NCBI RefSeq assembly: GCF_904848585.1
Contig: NZ_CAJHCR010000021.1
Coordinates: 1-64,000 of the forward strand
DNA from: Paraburkholderia kirstenboschensis
Lineage (GTDB): Bacteria > Pseudomonadota > Gammaproteobacteria > Burkholderiales > Burkholderiaceae
Length of the DNA: 64,000 bases
Direction of reading: 5' to 3'
The translations under genes were made by a program, and so were the position numbers. Shown one piece after another: positions 1 through 8,324 of the stretch. The notes beneath the pieces were generated by a model that was not told the DNA's origin, ran no database searches, and saw only the letters and a list, made by a program, of their open reading frames with translations. Numbering within the stretch: the first letter of the stretch is position 1; each line of letters starts with the position of its first letter.

Positions 1-418
1 TGCGCAGCAGATGCATCGCCCCGCCCGCAAGTTGCCCGATCAGACGATCCGCGGTGGGCACCACGACGCGGGCGCGCTCGCCGTGCACGATCTCGACGAT
101 GCCGGAGCGCTGCAGGGTTTGCAGCGCTTCGCGCACAGCCGGACGGCCGACCGAGGTGCGGGTCCAGTCGAAAACCGGCATGGAGTTGTAGCAGACCACC
201 TTCACGCCGCAGGAACTGAGGTTACGCCAGGTCTCGCCATAGTTGGCGATGAGCCTGTCGCGCGTCGGTTTGCCGAGCTTGATGTCCTCGTGCACCGGCA
301 CGCTTTCGATCACTTCCAGTGTCAGCCCGTGAGCCTCTATCTTCTCCTTCAGCGACAGGATCCTGTCGATTGGCCACACCTCGCCCACAGGCACGTCGTA
401 GATCGCCGAGCCACCGAC
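1..418 (-). pseudogene. Chimeric remnant: mannonate dehydratase (uxuA) fragment joined in frame to a GntR-family regulator fragment
   Basis: Reading leftward from the stop codon of the neighbouring flavoprotein gene, the frame stays open to the window edge. The first ~90 codons resemble an internal part of mannonate dehydratase UxuA, with [29 protein letters not shown] and [13 protein letters not shown]. At about position 155 the similarity switches within one codon or two to a GntR/FadR-type regulator, with [17 protein letters not shown] (the wHTH recognition region) and [19 protein letters not shown]. The UxuA start and catalytic C-terminal part are missing, and so is the start of the GntR gene. 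No plausible start codon or ribosome binding site precedes it. I infer a deletion junction; an assembly chimera is the alternative. Confidence 0.6.
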
Positions 419-2143
419 TCACGACGACAGATCCGCCAGCCGCCCTAACCACAGACCTTCAGGCACGTTCCGCTCGAGGAATATGTTGCAGGCGAAGTCC
501 GCGTTGCGCTCGGGAAAGTCTTCGCGGTAATGACCACCCCGGCTCTCGCGCCTGACAAGCGATGCCGAAGCCATCAATTCACCCACCTGGATCAAGTTCG
601 CCAATTCGATGCCCCGCATGAGTTCAGCCGGCGTGCCGATCACCGTGTCCTGAAACAACTGGTTTCGCGTCTCCCTGCAGACACGCCTGAAGGTATGGAG
701 CCCGGCTTCCTCGCGCACGATCAGCAAATACCGGTTTGCACACTGCTGAATCCGTGCTTTCAGTTCGTCCAGCGTGTGCCTGCCATTTCGGCGGAATTGC
801 GAGGCGACCGTGCGGTTGTCGTCCAAGGCCCCGGTTATCGCGCGGTGCGTCATCTTTTTGGCGCGTTCGGCCGCGGCGAGGCCCGCCCGGCGGCCGAAGA
901 CCTGGCAGGTAACGGCCATATTGCCGCCGAGACGGTCGGCGCCATGTGGACCCGCTGCCACCTCGCCCGCGGCGAACAGACCCTTCAGATTGGACTGCGC
1001 GTTCTCGTCGATATATAAACCGCCGTTGATCGCATGGGCGGAACAGGTGATCTGCACTCTGTCCCGGTACAGGTCGACGCCGTGCTCCTTATACCATTGG
1101 CAGGTGAGCGGCCACATCCTTGCGATGCTTCGGCTTTTGTCAGCCAGTATCGATTCGAAATTGCACCCGGCGAAGTCGAGGAACACCCCGCCTTCAGCCG
1201 TGCCGCGACCATCGTTGAGTGCCTTCTGAATCGAAATTTCGACGTAGCGCGAGATGTCGCTCGAGCTGAACGGAAAGTGCCGCTCTTTTTGCCGAATGAC
1301 ATCAGCCTGAGCGAGCCCGGCCGGCAGATAGTCAGGTACGAAGGCCCTGCCATCGCGGTCGGTGAGATTCGGCTGCGCGTCCCACAGGTAGTTGCCAAAC
1401 AGGTTGACGAAAGGCGTCAGCACGCTCACACCGGCCTGCATGAACTCCATGTTGACCAGTCTCGCGCCCGCGCGATAAGCCATTGCATAGCCGTCGCCGG
1501 TAATGTCGGATGGGTACAGGTTTTGGGCGAACAGCTGACTTGCGCCGCCAGTGGTAAGAATCGTCGACTTGGCACGGATCAGCAGCGGGTTTCCATCGGA
1601 ATCGATCGCGTATGCGCCGAGACATTCGCCGTCCTGCGAAAGCAGGTCGACGATCATCAACCGGTCCATGACCTTGATGCCACGCCGGGACGCTTCGGTG
1701 CCCAGCGATTTCACGATGGGTTTGAAGTGCTCATGAATCACATGTGAGCGCGGCCTGGAAGAAAAGCACGCGCGAAAAACCAGGTAGTGGTCATCCTCGC
1801 GCTCAAACTTTACGCCGTACTGTTCGAGGTAGCGCAGGGAGTCGTGCGCTTCGTTCGCGAGAATCGCGCTCAAGCGCGGGTCGGCCATGCCTTGAGCGGC
1901 ATGCAGGATATCGGCGAGAAAAACATCTGGATTATCGCTGGGATCGCCTGCTCCGTCCGGCACGTTGAAGGCCCCCACTTCAGCTACGCTATGAAACGTC
2001 GCGCCGCTTTTGCGAAACTCTCCTTTGATCACGACCAGCACATCAGCGCCGCTGGACTCAGCCTCGAGCGCTGCCCGCAGCGCAGCGCCACCGCTGCCAA
2101 CGACCAGCACATCCGTACTGACTTCCCTGTATCTGTCACTCAT
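419..2143 (-). CDS. FAD-dependent fumarate reductase/succinate dehydrogenase-like flavoprotein
   Basis: Encodes about 574 residues with an N-terminal FAD-binding Rossmann motif (VGSGGAALRAALEA, ~residues 15-28) and the C-terminal FAD signature HAINGGLYID...GLFAAGEVAAG typical of the SdhA/FrdA/L-aspartate oxidase family. Such enzymes oxidise or reduce a C-C bond next to a carboxylate. No SdhB/SdhC partners are present, so it probably works as a soluble catabolic enzyme. I chose the ATG at 2143, preceded by AGGGGA, over the upstream ATG at 2179. It is the last gene of the leftward TRAP/CoA operon. Its stop codon directly abuts the uxuA/gntR remnant in the same frame, so the original 3' end may have been altered. 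The substrate is unknown. Confidence 0.8.
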   Translation of the reverse strand: MSDRYREVSTDVLVVGSGGAALRAALEAESSGADVLVVIKGEFRKSGATFHSVAEVGAFNVPDGAGDPSDNPDVFLADILHAAQGMADPRLSAILANEAHDSLRYLEQYGVKFEREDDHYLVFRACFSSRPRSHVIHEHFKPIVKSLGTEASRRGIKVMDRLMIVDLLSQDGECLGAYAIDSDGNPLLIRAKSTILTTGGASQLFAQNLYPSDITGDGYAMAYRAGARLVNMEFMQAGVSVLTPFVNLFGNYLWDAQPNLTDRDGRAFVPDYLPAGLAQADVIRQKERHFPFSSSDISRYVEISIQKALNDGRGTAEGGVFLDFAGCNFESILADKSRSIARMWPLTCQWYKEHGVDLYRDRVQITCSAHAINGGLYIDENAQSNLKGLFAAGEVAAGPHGADRLGGNMAVTCQVFGRRAGLAAAERAKKMTHRAITGALDDNRTVASQFRRNGRHTLDELKARIQQCANRYLLIVREEAGLHTFRRVCRETRNQLFQDTVIGTPAELMRGIELANLIQVGELMASASLVRRESRGGHYREDFPERNADFACNIFLERNVPEGLWLGRLADLSS

Positions 2144-2209
2144 GCCTGCTTCCCCTGTTTTCATCGACGAGTACCGCACACTCGCCGCATGGATCGCTAG
2201 ATCACCGCT

Positions 2210-3445
2210 TCACGCCACTCCGCTTTTCGCCGGGTCCGCCGCAACGGCTCGGGCGTCCTCAGCAACGCCGATTACGCCGTCCGCCAGCAGCGAGTCGATC
2301 ATCGGCCGGTTCATTCCCGCCTCTGACAGGATGTCGATCGTATGCGCGCCCAATCGCGGCGGCGGCGTGCGAATGGCCGGCGCGCTCCCGTCGTAGCGCA
2401 CAGGATGATTCACGAGCGTCACTGGGCTACCTGATGCCCCTTCGACCGTCTCGAAGCTCTTCAAGTGGCGCACCTGCGGATCGGCGACGACCTGCGCATA
2501 ATCGTTGACGCTCGCGTGCCAGACATGATGCCGCTCGAACAGCGGCAACCAGTGCGCCGTCGTGTGCTGCGCAAGCCGGCGCCCGAGCAAGGCGGAGATT
2601 TCCTGCTGCGCGTCGAATGCCCGCTTCGTGGGAATCCACTCGTTTTCGGGGATCTCGAGGATCTGATAAATGATGTCGAGAGGACTTAGCGACAGTGCGA
2701 TGAAACCGTCGGCAGTCGCATAGATGCCGTACGGTGCGGGGAAGTACCAACCTGATACACGCCCCGCCTGTCGCACGTCGTCACGGCCGTCGCCGTTCAG
2801 GAAACAGGTGAGAGACTCCTGTTGCAGATCGAGCGCAGCCGCCAGCAGGCTTACGTCGACCCGGCAGCCCTGACCCGTACGCTCGCGGTTGAGCAGTGCC
2901 GTCAGGATGCCGTTCGCATACAGCGCGGCGCCGTGATGATCGACGACCGACACGCCCACCGCGCGCGGACCGTCCTGCACGGTTCCGGTGATTGTCGCGA
3001 TACCCGACATTGCCTGGATGATCAGGTCCTGTCCCGGCCGGCTGGCATACGGTCCATCCGGACCGAATCCAGAGCCGGACGCATAGATGATGTCCGGCTT
3101 GACTGCCTTGAGTGCCTCGTAACCCAACCCCAGCTGTTCCATCACACCGGGACGGTAATTCTCGGCGACCACGTCGATTTCAGGCAGCAAGCTCATGATG
3201 ATGTCGATCGCCCGCGGGTCCTTGAGATTGAGCGCCAGACTGCGCTTATTGCGATTACCCATCAGAAGCAGCATTGTCTGTCCATCGATGGCGCGGTTCG
3301 CGCCGCCCCACTTGCGCTGAAACGCGCCGTCGACAGGTTCAACCGAGATGACGTCGGCCCCGCAATCGGCGAGGTGCTGCACGCCCAAAGGGCCCATCAG
3401 AAAATGATTGAAGCTGAGAATGCGGATACCATTCAGCCCGTTCAT
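2210..3445 (-). CDS. Class III CoA-transferase (CaiB/BaiF family)
   Basis: A 411-residue protein of normal family length. Family marks are the N-terminal GIRILSFNHFLMGP, GADVISVEP, NRNKRSLALNLKD, ENYRPGVMEQLGLGY and SVVDHHGAAL, where the Asp sits at the position of the catalytic aspartate that forms the acyl-enzyme anhydride. Members move CoA from a donor thioester to a free carboxylate. It is clearly paralogous to the CoA-transferase at 9516-10709 in the divergent operon. It lies 66 bp upstream of the flavoprotein and downstream of a crotonase, so it probably activates the acid imported by the TRAP system. Substrate not deducible. Confidence 0.88.
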   Translation of the reverse strand: MNGLNGIRILSFNHFLMGPLGVQHLADCGADVISVEPVDGAFQRKWGGANRAIDGQTMLLLMGNRNKRSLALNLKDPRAIDIIMSLLPEIDVVAENYRPGVMEQLGLGYEALKAVKPDIIYASGSGFGPDGPYASRPGQDLIIQAMSGIATITGTVQDGPRAVGVSVVDHHGAALYANGILTALLNRERTGQGCRVDVSLLAAALDLQQESLTCFLNGDGRDDVRQAGRVSGWYFPAPYGIYATADGFIALSLSPLDIIYQILEIPENEWIPTKRAFDAQQEISALLGRRLAQHTTAHWLPLFERHHVWHASVNDYAQVVADPQVRHLKSFETVEGASGSPVTLVNHPVRYDGSAPAIRTPPPRLGAHTIDILSEAGMNRPMIDSLLADGVIGVAEDARAVAADPAKSGVA

Positions 3446-3623
3446 ATGATCTCCGTTACGTCGTGGGTCCGGCTATCCGGTGAGACTGACCAGAACCCTA
3501 CTGAACTCCGCGTTAGCCGGAACATCCGCAAGACCGCGGCGTGGATACCTGCATCGATCCCGGTCAAAACCACGGCAACGTTGCCGATCGCTGTCGAGAG
3601 GCGCATGCGCGACGCACCAGTGA

Positions 3624-4457
3624 TCAGCGACCCTTGAAATGCGGCGGTCGCTTTTCGACGAATGCGCGATGGCCTTCGGCGCGATCCTCGGTCTTGAACA
3701 CGTCGAGATTTGCCTGATGCTCGCACTTCAGGCCTTGCTGAAGGTTGGTTTCGAACGAATCGAGCACGGCGCGCTTGGCCAGTCGGACCGCGAGCGGCGC
3801 GCGGGCGGCGATCAGCGACGCGAGTTCAACAGCGCGCGCGATGCTGCGCGCCGGCGCGACGACCTCGGTCACGAGTCCGTGGCGCTCGGCATCGGCTGCC
3901 GTCAGCGGCTCGCCGGTGAGCACCAGTTTCATCGCCAGTGTCTTGCCGAGCACGCGCGGCAGGCGCTGCGTCGCGCCATCGCCCGGGAGTGCGCCGATGA
4001 CGATCTCCCGCTGGGAGAAGCTAGCGTCGTCCGCCGCGATGACGATATCGGCCAGCATCACCAGCTCGTGGCCACCACCGATGGCAAAGCCGTTGACCGC
4101 GGCGATCAGCGGCTTCGGAAAGGCTTCAATCGCCTTCCAGCTCGCGAGGCGCACCGGGTCCGCATACCCTGCGACGCCGCGTGCCGCCATGTCGGCAATA
4201 TCCGCACCGGCGCTGAAGAAACGCTCCCCGCCGGTGAGCACGACAGCCCTGACTTCGTCGCTGGCTTCCGCGGCCGCGAGCACGCGCGCCAGTTCCACCA
4301 GCAGCGGTATACAGAGCGCATTGCGCTTGTCGTGATGATTCAACGTGATCAACCAGACGAAGCCAATGGGTTGTTCGAGCTTGATGTACTGCAGGTCGTC
4401 GAATGCGGCCAGCGGGACCGGCGCCGCCCCGCTTCGCTCGATGTGAGTCGTGTTCAT
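3624..4457 (-). CDS. Enoyl-CoA hydratase/isomerase (crotonase) family protein
   Basis: Encodes 277 residues. The crotonase fold is shown by KRNALCIPL, FFSAGADIADMA (first oxyanion-hole element) and AVNGFAIGGGHELVMLADI (second). The Glu in GGGHEL and the Glu in SQREIVIGALPGDGATQRL occupy the places of the two catalytic glutamates of enoyl-CoA hydratases, which favours a hydratase role. An N-terminal extension of about 20 residues precedes the conserved domain. It lies between the TRAP permease and the CoA-transferase in one leftward operon, consistent with hydration of an unsaturated CoA ester made by the acyl-CoA dehydrogenase of the divergent operon (inference). Confidence 0.85.
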   Translation of the reverse strand: MNTTHIERSGAAPVPLAAFDDLQYIKLEQPIGFVWLITLNHHDKRNALCIPLLVELARVLAAAEASDEVRAVVLTGGERFFSAGADIADMAARGVAGYADPVRLASWKAIEAFPKPLIAAVNGFAIGGGHELVMLADIVIAADDASFSQREIVIGALPGDGATQRLPRVLGKTLAMKLVLTGEPLTAADAERHGLVTEVVAPARSIARAVELASLIAARAPLAVRLAKRAVLDSFETNLQQGLKCEHQANLDVFKTEDRAEGHRAFVEKRPPHFKGR

Positions 4458-4565
4458 GATGAGCCTCTCGGTAGTCCGATCGCTTTTCGCGTGCGAACAG
4501 TCGACGCATACGGAGTCATAGAGATAGGGCCAGTGGCGCGCAGCCAGCGGCCCATCGTTGTCGGG

Positions 4566-5837
4566 TTATTTGATGGCCAGCAGGTTCGGCAGGAAGCGCG
4601 GGATATGCGGGAAGACGATGATCAGCAGCAAGTCGACCGCCAGCGCGAAGATGAACGGCAGGATCGCCCGAGTCGCTTTTTCGACCGACACGCCGCCGAT
4701 GGACGCAGCCGTAAAGAGGCAAAAGCCGATCGGCGGCAGGTTGATGCCGATGGCCGAGTTGACCAGTACGATGACGCCGAACACCACCGGGTCGATATGC
4801 ATCTGCACGACGAGCGGCAGGAACACGGGGATCACTACCGCGATACTGGAGATCGTTTCCAGTACGGTATGGGCTGCCAGCAGGAAGAGATTGATCAGGA
4901 TCAGCAATACGAACGCGCTGGTCGTCACGGCCAGGAAGCTGTTGGCGACGTGTAACGGAATTTGCGCCTCGATCAGATAGCGGCCAAGCACGAACGCGAG
5001 GCCGAGAAGAAACGACACCCGCGTGGTATTGATGGCCGTGCGTGTGAGTATTTCGCTGAACTGCGACAGCTTGAGCGACTTGAAGATGAAGGCGCTCACC
5101 AGCGTCACATAGAGCGCCGCGACGACGCCTGCTTCAACCGGCGTGAAGACGCCGCCGAGGATGCCGCCCAGAATGATCACGGGCGTCAGCAACGCCCAGA
5201 TCGCCTGTCTGAACGTGGTCCACAGCCGCTTGGCCGAGAACGCTTCGACCGCCGTATAGTTCTGGCGCACGGCAGTCACGTAGTTGACGAGCATGAAGGA
5301 AACGACCACCAGCAGCATCGGCACGATTCCCGCGACGAACATCGTCCCTACCGAAACGTTGGCGGTGTAGGCGTACACCAGCATGCTCATCGACACGGGC
5401 GACAGCAATCCGAGTGAGCCCGCCGCCGACTGCAGCGCTACTGCGAACGCGCGTGAGTATCCCTGCTTGACCATCCCGGGGATCATGACCGAGCCGATCG
5501 CTGCGGTATCCGCAGTCGCCGAACCGGACAGGTCGGCGAAGAACATGCTCGCAACGATCGTCACCTGCCCGATTCCGCCGCGCATGAACCCGACAAGCGC
5601 CTGCGAAAAGTCGATGATCCGGCGCGAGACGCCGCCCGCATCCATGATTGCGCCGGTCAACATGAAGAACGGGATGGCCAGCAGGCCGACGTTATTCAGG
5701 TTCGAAAACAGTTGCTGCGGAATCACCAGCAGCGGGGTTCCATTCAGCGTCAATGCAATCGTCGCCGCAATGCCGATGCAAATGGCCACCGGTACACCCA
5801 AGCCGAGGAACCCGGCGCCTAGAGCGAGTGCCCACAT
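4566..5837 (-). CDS. dctM: TRAP transporter large permease (DctM family)
   Basis: A 423-residue, very hydrophobic protein with about 12 predicted membrane segments. It begins MWALALGAGFLGLGVPVA and has the DctM-type stretches PFFMLTGAIMDAGG, FADLSGSATADTAAIGSVMIP and NSAIGINLPPIGFCLF. This is the ion-coupled permease subunit of a tripartite ATP-independent periplasmic transporter. It follows the small permease by 11 bp and is co-transcribed with it. The symbol is used at family level; the substrate, presumably an organic acid, is not identified. Confidence 0.92.
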   Translation of the reverse strand: MWALALGAGFLGLGVPVAICIGIAATIALTLNGTPLLVIPQQLFSNLNNVGLLAIPFFMLTGAIMDAGGVSRRIIDFSQALVGFMRGGIGQVTIVASMFFADLSGSATADTAAIGSVMIPGMVKQGYSRAFAVALQSAAGSLGLLSPVSMSMLVYAYTANVSVGTMFVAGIVPMLLVVVSFMLVNYVTAVRQNYTAVEAFSAKRLWTTFRQAIWALLTPVIILGGILGGVFTPVEAGVVAALYVTLVSAFIFKSLKLSQFSEILTRTAINTTRVSFLLGLAFVLGRYLIEAQIPLHVANSFLAVTTSAFVLLILINLFLLAAHTVLETISSIAVVIPVFLPLVVQMHIDPVVFGVIVLVNSAIGINLPPIGFCLFTAASIGGVSVEKATRAILPFIFALAVDLLLIIVFPHIPRFLPNLLAIK

Positions 5838-5848
5838 GTTGATTCACC

Positions 5849-6382
5849 TCAAATATGTTCGGAGACGCCCTGCAACAGAGACGGCCTCGTTTGCGCGCCG
5901 GGCGCGAGATGGGAAACCGCGATTCGCACGGCGGAATGAAACACCAGCAACGCACCGCACACGGGAATCGAGAGATACGGGTAGACCATGGAGAACGGCA
6001 GAGAGGTCGCGGTTTCCGTGCCCATCAGTTCGAGCATGTCGCCGCCGTACATAACGAACACCACGCCGAGCGCGAGGACTACGCAGTCCGTGAGGTCCGC
6101 CAGTGTCTGCGCGAAGACGGGCGGACAACGGTCGGCCAGTACCCGCACCTCCGGATGAACCCGCAGCTTGGCTCCCGCCGCCGCACCGAGGCACGTGAGC
6201 CACACGAACAGATAAGCCGCGAGCTCGTCAGACCACGACAGCGAGTCGTGCAGGATGAAGCGAAAGACCACCCCGAGGCCTGCGATGCACACCATCGTGA
6301 GCAGCAGCGCACCGCATAGGAACAGCGTGATCTTCAGGACCAGGTCGTCGATAAACAGGAGATTACGGGCAAGCTTTTCCAT
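5849..6382 (-). CDS. dctQ: TRAP transporter small permease (DctQ family)
   Basis: A 177-residue membrane protein with four predicted segments, including LFLCGALLLTMVCIAGLGVVFRF and SLSWSDELAAYLFVWLTCLG. The WSDEL...Y.F.W pattern is the common signature of DctQ subunits. It forms the membrane domain with the large permease. It lies between the binding protein and the large permease with 11-12 bp gaps, the usual P-Q-M order. Confidence 0.88.
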   Translation of the reverse strand: MEKLARNLLFIDDLVLKITLFLCGALLLTMVCIAGLGVVFRFILHDSLSWSDELAAYLFVWLTCLGAAAGAKLRVHPEVRVLADRCPPVFAQTLADLTDCVVLALGVVFVMYGGDMLELMGTETATSLPFSMVYPYLSIPVCGALLVFHSAVRIAVSHLAPGAQTRPSLLQGVSEHI

Positions 6383-6394
6383 CGCACTCTCCCT

Positions 6395-7426
6395 TCATTT
6401 CGAAGCGACAGCGGACTTGTCGGCCGCCTTGATTTCCTGGTAAAGCGCTTGGCCATCGGGAATGTCGCTGAGCAGGCTCTGGCGCGCCTTTTCGGTCGTG
6501 GCGGCCCACGGCGCCGTGTTTATCTCGGTCACCTGAATGCCATTCTTCTTCATCGTTGCAAGCGCGTCGTCGTACTCGTGCTTGTACTCTTTCATGTCGT
6601 AGTCCGCGGCGACGGCGGCAGCGGCCTGGAACGCCTTCTGCTCGTCAGGCGAAAGACGCGTCCAGGCACTCTTGCTCATTGCCAGCACCACGGGCAAGTA
6701 GTTCACATGGGTCAGGTAGTAATGCTTCGCGACATCGGAGAATTTGTCCTGGATGAACTGCTCCGGTGACGTATCGCCGCCGTCGACGAGGCCTTGCGAA
6801 AGCGCTAGAAATAACTGGTTATAAGGCAGCGGCGTGGGGTTCGCGCCGAGTGCCTTATAGCCCGCAATATAGCCGCGACTCTGCATCACTCGCACTTTCA
6901 TATCCTTCATGTCATCGAGCGAGGTGACGGGCCTTTTAGCCGTGAACAGATTGCGTTCGCCCACCGACAGCCACGTCAGGCCGATCATGTTGGCCGCCGG
7001 CATCATGTCGAGGAACTTGCGGCCGACCGGTCCTTGCAGAACTCGGTTCGCGTCGTCGATGCTGCTAAACAGATAAGGCGTATCGAAGATCTGCCACTGC
7101 TTGATCGTGTTTCCGATCGGTGCCTGTGCGGAAATCATGAGCTCCTGCGTGCCGGTGCGCAGCGCTTGCGCCATCTGCACTTCGCCGCCGAGCTGTGACT
7201 GCGGGAAGACCTCGATCTTCACCTTACCGTGGGTTCGCTGCGCGACCTCCTTTGCAAACACCTGGGCAGTCAGCTGATAGTGGTTGTTCGGCGCGAGGGT
7301 ATGGCCTAGCTTCATGACGATGGGGTCGTCGGCACGGGCACTGCTTGCGACAACGACGCCTGCTGCGAGCAGCGTACCCACCATCATGGCGCGCCATGCG
7401 CGGCGCGCGCTAAAGAATGATTTCAT
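6395..7426 (-). CDS. dctP: TRAP transporter substrate-binding protein (DctP family)
   Basis: About 343 residues starting at the ATG at 7426, which has AAGGAGACGAG directly upstream; the longer frame from 7495 lacks such a site. A Sec signal peptide (positive MKSFFSARRAWR, hydrophobic core, cleavage near ASSARA) precedes the mature periplasmic protein. Typical DctP features are MKLGHTLAPNNHYQ, GGEVQMAQALRTGTQEL and the central MKVRVMQSRGYIAGYKALGANPTPLPYNQLF region, whose Arg usually salt-bridges the substrate carboxylate. It heads the leftward operon and is preceded by the AraC-type element at 7521-7549. Confidence 0.92.
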   Translation of the reverse strand: MKSFFSARRAWRAMMVGTLLAAGVVVASSARADDPIVMKLGHTLAPNNHYQLTAQVFAKEVAQRTHGKVKIEVFPQSQLGGEVQMAQALRTGTQELMISAQAPIGNTIKQWQIFDTPYLFSSIDDANRVLQGPVGRKFLDMMPAANMIGLTWLSVGERNLFTAKRPVTSLDDMKDMKVRVMQSRGYIAGYKALGANPTPLPYNQLFLALSQGLVDGGDTSPEQFIQDKFSDVAKHYYLTHVNYLPVVLAMSKSAWTRLSPDEQKAFQAAAAVAADYDMKEYKHEYDDALATMKKNGIQVTEINTAPWAATTEKARQSLLSDIPDGQALYQEIKAADKSAVASK

Positions 7427-7494
7427 CTCGTCTCCTTCCGTACTGGAATGTAGTCTTCGCGCTGCGTCAGGTAGATCCGTCTGCAGGCGTTCCA

Positions 7495-7549
7495 AGTATT
7501 CGTGAGCGCACCCAACGGGCGTTAGGACCGGGCGCCCGATTTCTTGTAC
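7495..7549 (-). promoter_or_regulatory. Candidate AraC-family activator site and promoter of the TRAP operon (site A)
   Basis: On the minus strand a half-site GTACAAGAA starts at 7549 and a second half-site GTCCTAAC occupies 7528-7521, exactly 21 bp further on. A -10-like AATACT (7500-7495) follows after 20 bp. The same layout, with identical GTCCTAAC and identical spacing, occurs at 7721-7775 and 12245-12299. Two direct-repeat half-sites 21 bp apart with the proximal one overlapping the -35 position is the classic AraC/XylS-type architecture. The regulator is inferred to be the AraC protein at 11312. Confidence 0.6.
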
Positions 7550-7720
7550 TTTTTTACGGCGTCTTCGATAGCAGGCGTTTTACAGACTGCGTGGAAGTCC
7601 ATCCGGCACAGACGGGGGAAAACCCCCGGTGGTATCGACTAATGGCTGACAGCGGTCAATCTGCGGGCCGCTTGCGGGCCGGCCGAAGACTGCAATCACT
7701 GCTCGCATGCAGTCAAAAAA
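7550..7720. other. Central part of the divergent promoter region, with a GC-rich hairpin
   Basis: This stretch lies between the two divergent promoters and holds no credible gene. It contains a perfect hairpin of six G/C pairs with an AAAA loop (CGGGGG at 7613-7618, CCCCCG at 7623-7628). A GC-rich imperfect repeat (GCGGGCCG...GCGGGCCGG) lies near 7662-7684. The hairpin could insulate the two transcription units, but there is no T-run. Confidence 0.4.
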
Positions 7721-7775
7721 GTCCAAGCATTCGCCCAAACCGTCCTAACGGTCCGCAACGCGCACTCATTAAATT
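7721..7775 (+). promoter_or_regulatory. Candidate AraC-family activator site and promoter of the MaoC/acyl-CoA dehydrogenase operon (site B)
   Basis: Half-site GTCCAAGCA begins at 7721 and half-site GTCCTAAC occupies 7742-7749, a 21-bp repeat. A -10-like TAAATT lies at 7770-7775, 20 bp after the second half-site. Over 29 bp it matches site A on the opposite strand at about 20 positions. The predicted transcript would start about 70 bp before the first MaoC gene. Confidence 0.6.
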
Positions 7776-7849
7776 TGAGTCACGCCTGCCGGGCCCAATC
7801 CGCAAAGAAAAGGCCGGCTCCACAACCGACAACCACTTCCACGACCACA

Positions 7850-8275
7850 ATGGCCAAACGCCCGCACATGGATTGCTACGCGGTCGGCGACACTGCCGAT
7901 TTCGCCAAGACCGTAACTGAATTCGATATCTACGGCTTCGCCGGGATCGTCGGCGATTTCTATGCCGTGCATGTGAATGAGGAATTCGCCAAAACCACGC
8001 GCTTCGAGAAGCGCATTGCGCAAGGCTGTCTGTCTGTCGGATTCCTGTCGACTGTGATGGGCTATATGGCGCAAAAGGCGCCGAGCCCCGGCGCTGTTTC
8101 TTACCGCTACGACATCACGTTCAACGCGCCGGTATTCATCGGCGACACGGTCACTGCCCGGCTCACGCTGCGCGAGAAGAACGACGATCGCAATGTGTGC
8201 GTGTTCCGGGCAGAAGTCACGCGCCAGGACGGCACGGTGGTCGCATCTGGCGATACCTATCTGAAGGTGCTGTAA
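7850..8275 (+). CDS. MaoC-like (R)-specific enoyl-CoA hydratase
   Basis: About 141 residues from the ATG at 7850; the upstream in-frame ATG at 7775 would add a Thr/Pro-rich stretch unlike the family, and the ATG at 7868 is also possible. No strong ribosome binding site decides between them. The hotdog-fold hydratase is recognised from GIVGDFYAVHVNEEFA, where Asp and His match the catalytic pair, and from QGCLSVGFLSTVM and YRYDITFNAPVFIGDTV. It is first in a four-gene rightward operon and probably hydrates an enoyl-CoA in the same pathway as the acyl-CoA dehydrogenase downstream. Confidence 0.82.
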   Translation: MAKRPHMDCYAVGDTADFAKTVTEFDIYGFAGIVGDFYAVHVNEEFAKTTRFEKRIAQGCLSVGFLSTVMGYMAQKAPSPGAVSYRYDITFNAPVFIGDTVTARLTLREKNDDRNVCVFRAEVTRQDGTVVASGDTYLKVL

Positions 8276-8324
8276 CCCAGCGCCCCGGATTCAACCCATC
8301 TCCCGCTTTTTCACAGAGTCGAAC

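Noticed and set aside
3442-3726. 94-codon minus frame overlapping the crotonase and the CoA-transferase boundary
   Set aside because: It lies in another frame over the end of the conserved crotonase and has no family pattern; a shadow.
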